From NCBI GenBank assembly GCA_946494435.1, contig CAMMBO010000015.1, positions 1 to 17,449 of the forward strand: a stretch of 17,449 nucleotides of DNA. The letters are read 5' to 3'. How positions within the stretch are numbered: position 1 is the stretch's first letter; the number at the start of each line of letters is the position of its first letter. The stretch comes from an uncultured Mycoplasmatota bacterium. Lineage in GTDB: Bacteria; Bacillota_I; Bacilli_A; RF39; UBA660. Shown piece after piece: positions 13,725 to 17,449 of this stretch. The notes beneath the pieces were generated by a model. It saw nothing but the letters and a program-made list of their open reading frames with translations. It was not told the origin of the DNA and ran no database searches. Made by a program: the position numbers and the translations under genes.

Positions 13725-16030
13725 ACTTCCTCACTAACAAATAACTTTTTATATAACTCTTTATAATTAGAAACATAAATAAACTCTAGCTTTTCTCTTA
13801 TCTCTTTAGGTACATCTTTAACATCGGCTTTATTTTTTAAAGGTAAATAAATAGTTTTTACCCCTTCTCTATAGGCTCCTAATACTTTTTCTTTAACTCC
13901 TCCTATTTCAATAATATCTCCTTGAAGAGTTATTTCTCCCGTCATAGCGATATGTGTAGATATTTTAATGTTTGTAAAAGCACTAATTAAAGCGGTTGTA
14001 AGAGCGATACCAGCACTTGGTCCTTCTTTAGGTATAGCACCTTCAGGAACATGAATATGTATATCATCATCAAAGATACTTTTAGGTAAATTAAACTTCT
14101 TAGCATTGGCTTTGATATAACTTAAAGCAATCTTAGCAGACTCTTGCATAACATCGCCTAAGGACCCCGTTAAAACTAAGTTAGAACTTCCTTTATAATG
14201 ATTTACTTCTATAGGTAAGATATCTCCACCATAAGGGGTATAAGCTAGACCATTAACTACGCCTTTTAATTTAGTCTCTTTATTTTCTCTATTAGTATAT
14301 ATTTTCCTATCTAAGTACTTCTCTAAGTCTTTACTAGTAACTTCATAAAAGACAGGCTCATTAAGAGTCAATACTTGCTTAACTATCTTTCTAAGTATCT
14401 TAGATATTAGTCTTTCTAAATTCCTAACCCCTGCTTCTTTAGTATAGTAATTAATAATATCTAGTATGGCTTTATCACTAAAATTAACTTGTAAAGAGGT
14501 AAGTCCATGTTCATCTAAAGCTTTAGGTATTAAATAGTTTTTAGCGATAGATAACTTTTCATACTCAGTATAAGAGTCTAAATAAATAATCTCTAATCTA
14601 TCTCTAAGTTCAGGTGGTATTTGATCTTCATAGTTGGCAGTAGCGATAAATAAAACACTTGATAAGTCATACTCTTCTTCTAGATAATGATCATAAAAAG
14701 TACTATTTTGTTCTTTATCTAAGACTTCTAAAAGGCTACTAGCAGGATCTCCTCTAAAGTTCTTAGTCATCTTATCTATCTCATCTATTATAAAGACAGG
14801 ATTAGAACTACCACACTTTCTTATCCCACTAATTATTCTACCAGGTAGAGCCCCTACATAAGTCCTTCTATGTCCCACTATCTCTGCTTCATCATTAACT
14901 CCTCCAACAGAAACACTAACAAGACGTCTATTAAGGGCTTTTGCAATAGTTTTAGCAAGAGAAGTCTTACCTACACCAGGTGGTCCTATTAAACAAAGAA
15001 TAGGACTCTTTTCTTTAGGAGAATTCTGTTTAACAGCAATGTACTCAACAATTCTCTCCTTTACTTTAGTAAGACCATAATGACTATTATTTAAAGTATT
15101 TTCTATTTCTTTAATATCTGTAACATCTTTTGTTTTATAGTCCCAAGGAAGACTCAACATTAAATCAAGATATTCTCTTAATATAGAAGCTTCAGGAACA
15201 TTTTCATTTATAGACTTATAATGTTCTATCTCTTCTTTAATCTTATTTCTTACTTTATTAGAACACTTAAGTTTCTTTAACTTCTTATTATAATTATCTA
15301 TAACCATATTCTTACTACTAACAGTACCAAGTTCATTAGATATTATTTTTAATTTCTCAGATAAGTAGTATTTTCTTTGATCTTCATCTATTCTTTTATG
15401 AACTTTCGCTTCTATTTCTTTTTCAAGCTTAGCAAGATTTATCTCTTCTTTTAACTGACTAACTAAATTAATCGCTCTTTTAATAGGATCTAACTCATAC
15501 AAATAACTTTTCTTAGTATCAGGAGAAAGATTAAGAAAAGATATTATAAAGTCTGTTAATTTATCTAAGCTTTTAATTGATGATATCTCACCTAACATCG
15601 CATTACTAACACTAGATATTTCTCTAACATATCTCTCATAATTACGATATAACATATTTAAGTATTTATCTTCTTCCAAAGAATTATTAGTAGTATTTTC
15701 TATTTCTTTATAATTAGCATAATAAACACCATTTTCTTCTTCGTAAGAACTTATCTCTATTCTTTTTAAACCTATAAAGATATAACGCATTTTTGAATTT
15801 GGAATATTAAGTTTTAAAGTTAGGGTTGCTAAAAGTCCTATTTTAGGAAATTCTGTAACGTCATCAGTACTAATATTATCGATAGAGTGAATTATAATTA
15901 ATTCTTTATTATCAGTCTTATCTATAGCATCAACTATTCCTTGTTCATAATAATCTATAGTCTCGCCACGATATTCCATTCCTGGAAAAATTATTGCATT
16001 ATTAATAATTAAAATAGGTAACTTCGCCAT
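13715..16030 (-). CDS. lon: ATP-dependent protease La, Lon/LonA type (771 aa)
   Basis: Cytoplasmic AAA+ protease that degrades misfolded and regulatory proteins. The N-terminal substrate domain (1-300) is divergent: the usual PLRDxVVFPG segment reads LIINNAIIFPG (8-18). A coiled-coil helix spans about 190-270. The AAA+ module has Walker A GPPGVGKTS (349-357), Walker B VFIIDEID (412-419) and the Lon motif GGVNDEAEIVGHRRTYVGALPG (376-397). The protease domain has the catalytic Ser672 in PKEGPSAG and Lys715 in GGVKEK, 43 residues apart as in E. coli Lon. The length equals B. subtilis LonA (774 aa). The start has AGGAGGAA and its own strong promoter. It overlaps the next gene by 10 bases. Confidence 0.97.
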   Translation of the reverse strand: MAKLPILIINNAIIFPGMEYRGETIDYYEQGIVDAIDKTDNKELIIIHSIDNISTDDVTEFPKIGLLATLTLKLNIPNSKMRYIFIGLKRIEISSYEEENGVYYANYKEIENTTNNSLEEDKYLNMLYRNYERYVREISSVSNAMLGEISSIKSLDKLTDFIISFLNLSPDTKKSYLYELDPIKRAINLVSQLKEEINLAKLEKEIEAKVHKRIDEDQRKYYLSEKLKIISNELGTVSSKNMVIDNYNKKLKKLKCSNKVRNKIKEEIEHYKSINENVPEASILREYLDLMLSLPWDYKTKDVTDIKEIENTLNNSHYGLTKVKERIVEYIAVKQNSPKEKSPILCLIGPPGVGKTSLAKTIAKALNRRLVSVSVGGVNDEAEIVGHRRTYVGALPGRIISGIRKCGSSNPVFIIDEIDKMTKNFRGDPASSLLEVLDKEQNSTFYDHYLEEEYDLSSVLFIATANYEDQIPPELRDRLEIIYLDSYTEYEKLSIAKNYLIPKALDEHGLTSLQVNFSDKAILDIINYYTKEAGVRNLERLISKILRKIVKQVLTLNEPVFYEVTSKDLEKYLDRKIYTNRENKETKLKGVVNGLAYTPYGGDILPIEVNHYKGSSNLVLTGSLGDVMQESAKIALSYIKANAKKFNLPKSIFDDDIHIHVPEGAIPKEGPSAGIALTTALISAFTNIKISTHIAMTGEITLQGDIIEIGGVKEKVLGAYREGVKTIYLPLKNKADVKDVPKEIREKLEFIYVSNYKELYKKLFVSEEVCS

Positions 16031-16059
16031 TTATATTCCTCCTAAAAGAACTAATATTT

Positions 16060-16087
16060 ATTATAACGAAATTTTAAAAATTATCAA
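16060..16087 (-). promoter_or_regulatory. SigA-type promoter of lon
   Basis: On the minus strand TTGATA (16087-16082) is followed after 16 bases by a perfect TATAAT (16065-16060). Transcription would start near 16053, about 23 bases before the ATG. No CtsR heptad repeat (GGTCAAA) or CIRCE element is seen nearby, so heat-shock control of the usual types is not supported. Confidence 0.75.
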
Positions 16088-16094
16088 TACATAA

Positions 16095-16123
16095 AATTAA
16101 AAGTTCCCATTATTTTAGGAACT
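16095..16123 (-). terminator. Intrinsic terminator of topA
   Basis: On the minus strand AGTTCC (16123-16118) pairs with GGAACT (16107-16102) across a 10-base loop, followed by TTTAATTTT. It begins 7 bases after the topA stop and lies upstream of the lon promoter, so it separates the two units. The stem is short but the T-rich tail is clear. Confidence 0.7.
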
Positions 16124-16129
16124 ATTAAA

Positions 16130-17449
16130 TCATTTTATGTAGTCACATTTACTACATTTTATTTTGTTATCTTTTTCTACAAGCATCTCACCACAGTTTG
16201 GACATTTCTCTCCAGTAGGCTTATCCCAAAAAGCTTCTTTACATTTAGGAAAGTTACTACAACCATAGAAAGTTTTACCACGCCTTGTTTTTCTCTCTAG
16301 TATTTTACCATCACATTTAAGACAATCGCATACTTCTATTACTTTTTTCTCTTCTTTCTTTACATATTTACACTCTGGATAATTAGAACAAGCGACAAAC
16401 TCTCCATAACGGCCAGTTCTTTTTACTAGTGGGCTACCACACTCTGGACACATTTCTCCTGTTTCTTCTGCTTCCTTTTTTTCCATATCACTAAAGGCTT
16501 TCTTAACCCGAGGTTCAAAGACATCATAAAACTCTTTTAAAACTTCATTCCATACTAAGTTACCTTCTGCTATCTTATCAAGTTCTTCTTCCATATTTTT
16601 AGTATATTCTACGTTTATTATGTCACTAAAGAACTCTTGTAGTTTATCAGTAGTTTCAATACCAATTTCTGTTGGCACAAACTTTTTATCTTCCATTTTA
16701 ACATAACCACGATCTTTAATAGTATCAATAGTCTTAGCATAAGTAGAAGGACGTCCTATTCCTAAATCTTCCATCTCTTTAATTAGTTTCGCTTCTGTAT
16801 ATCTTGCAGGTGGTTTAGTAAAGTGTTGTTCTGATAAGATGTCACTAGCTTTATAATTATTACCTTCTAAAAGTTCTGGGATAATCTTATCTTCGTTTTT
16901 CTCATAATCACTATATACTTTTAGATAACCATCAAAGTTTAGAATACTTCCAGTCGCTTTAAATTTATAATCATTATTATTAAAGATTAGAGTTGTTTGA
17001 TCCATAATAGCATCTGCCATTAAAGATGCCAAAGCTCTTTTATAGATTAGACTATAAAGTTTAAACTCATCATTAGATAGATATTGTTTTACTTTTAAAG
17101 GTTCTCTTAAGATACTAGTAGGTCTAATTCCTTCATGAGCATCTTGTACATTTTCTGTTTTCTTAGCATGTTTAGTATAACCAATATACTTTTTACCAAA
17201 GTTTTCTTCTATATAGTGAAAAGCACTACCTACAAACTCATCAGAAAGTCTAATAGAGTCAGTTCTCATATAAGTAATAAGACCAACTGTCTCAGTCCCT
17301 AAATCAATTCCTTCATATAACTTCTGAGCGATAGACATAGTCTTTTTAGCCGTAAAGCCTAATTTAGTTGATGCTTCTTGTTGAAGAGTTGAAGTTATAA
17401 AAGGAGCACGACTAGCTTTCTTTCTTTTCTTTTTCTCTATACTACTTAA
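16130..17449 (-). CDS. topA: DNA topoisomerase I, C-terminal part (439 aa visible, truncated by window edge)
   Basis: Type IA topoisomerase, which relaxes negative supercoils through a covalent 5'-phosphotyrosine. The reading frame stays open to the right edge; the first visible residues, LSSIEKKKRKKASRAPF, already belong to the gene, so the Met at 17338 is internal. Visible landmarks are TSTLQQEAS (19-27), the active-site Tyr60 in GLITYMRTDS, AHEGIRPT (104-111) and PPARYTEAKLIKEME followed by LGIGRPSTYA near 213-238. Three C-terminal zinc ribbons follow: CPEC...CSNYPEC, CLKC...CSNFPKC and CPNC...CSKC, at about 334-435. The C-terminus is complete, ending in a TGA stop. Roughly the first 250 residues (Toprim domain and part of the arch) lie outside the window. 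Confidence 0.96.
   Translation of the reverse strand, partial: LSSIEKKKRKKASRAPFITSTLQQEASTKLGFTAKKTMSIAQKLYEGIDLGTETVGLITYMRTDSIRLSDEFVGSAFHYIEENFGKKYIGYTKHAKKTENVQDAHEGIRPTSILREPLKVKQYLSNDEFKLYSLIYKRALASLMADAIMDQTTLIFNNNDYKFKATGSILNFDGYLKVYSDYEKNEDKIIPELLEGNNYKASDILSEQHFTKPPARYTEAKLIKEMEDLGIGRPSTYAKTIDTIKDRGYVKMEDKKFVPTEIGIETTDKLQEFFSDIINVEYTKNMEEELDKIAEGNLVWNEVLKEFYDVFEPRVKKAFSDMEKKEAEETGEMCPECGSPLVKRTGRYGEFVACSNYPECKYVKKEEKKVIEVCDCLKCDGKILERKTRRGKTFYGCSNFPKCKEAFWDKPTGEKCPNCGEMLVEKDNKIKCSKCDYIK

Noticed and set aside
17336..17338. Reading the Met at 17338 as the start of the topoisomerase gene
   Set aside because: The frame is open to the window edge and the residues before it match topoisomerase I (TSTLQQEAS), so the gene is cut by the window and not truncated in the genome.

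Overview
This is AT-rich DNA (roughly a quarter G+C by eye) from a low-GC Firmicute, most likely an uncultured gut-type Bacilli lineage such as Erysipelotrichales/RF39. Proteins are rich in Lys, Asn and Ile, most starts have AGGAGG-type ribosome binding sites, and promoters are of the SigA type. TGA is a stop codon here: it ends the response regulator, topA and a small membrane-protein gene, while Trp is TGG. The mycoplasma code is therefore excluded. The lineage itself is an inference.

Layout. Almost everything is on the minus strand, and no gene-free stretch exceeds about 150 bases. From the left: the first codons of an unknown gene (1-17); a Gre-type elongation factor whose start overlaps the end of a HelD-type helicase (85-2557); two unrecognised genes read from a strong promoter (2710-4206), one faintly like an SGNH hydrolase; a plus-strand UV damage endonuclease, UvsE (4239-5183); a complete Bce-type peptide-antibiotic sensing and detoxification module (5173-9649: kinase, regulator, permease, ATPase); an unknown small gene followed by the helicase loader gene dnaI (9747-11100); a plus-strand Cys-rich small membrane protein (11191-11412); a sporulation-linked pair, YsxE-like and SpoVID-like (11371-13048); an unknown gene coupled to lon (13098-13724); lonA (13715-16030); and the 3' part of topA (16130-17449), which runs off the right edge.

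How the genes work together. HelD and Gre family proteins both act on RNA polymerase and can enter its secondary channel, so their overlap suggests one transcription-recycling or rescue unit. The ABC transporter and two-component system form a flux-sensing resistance module: the transporter senses the drug, the short-loop kinase relays the signal, and the regulator should activate the transporter promoter. The order lon ... spoVID-ysxE matches the Bacillus subtilis lonA-ysxC-ysxD-hem operon-spoVID-ysxE region, but the heme genes are missing and one unknown gene fills the gap. SpoVID is much shorter than in Bacillus and YsxE looks catalytically dead, so the organism either makes spores with a reduced coat system or descends from a spore former.

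No tRNA, rRNA, CRISPR array, insertion sequence or phage gene was recognised. Promoters and terminators were read by eye and vary in strength. The strongest are TTGACT-16-TATAAT at 4179-4206, TTGATA-16-TATAAT before lon, the terminator after dnaI and the terminator after topA.
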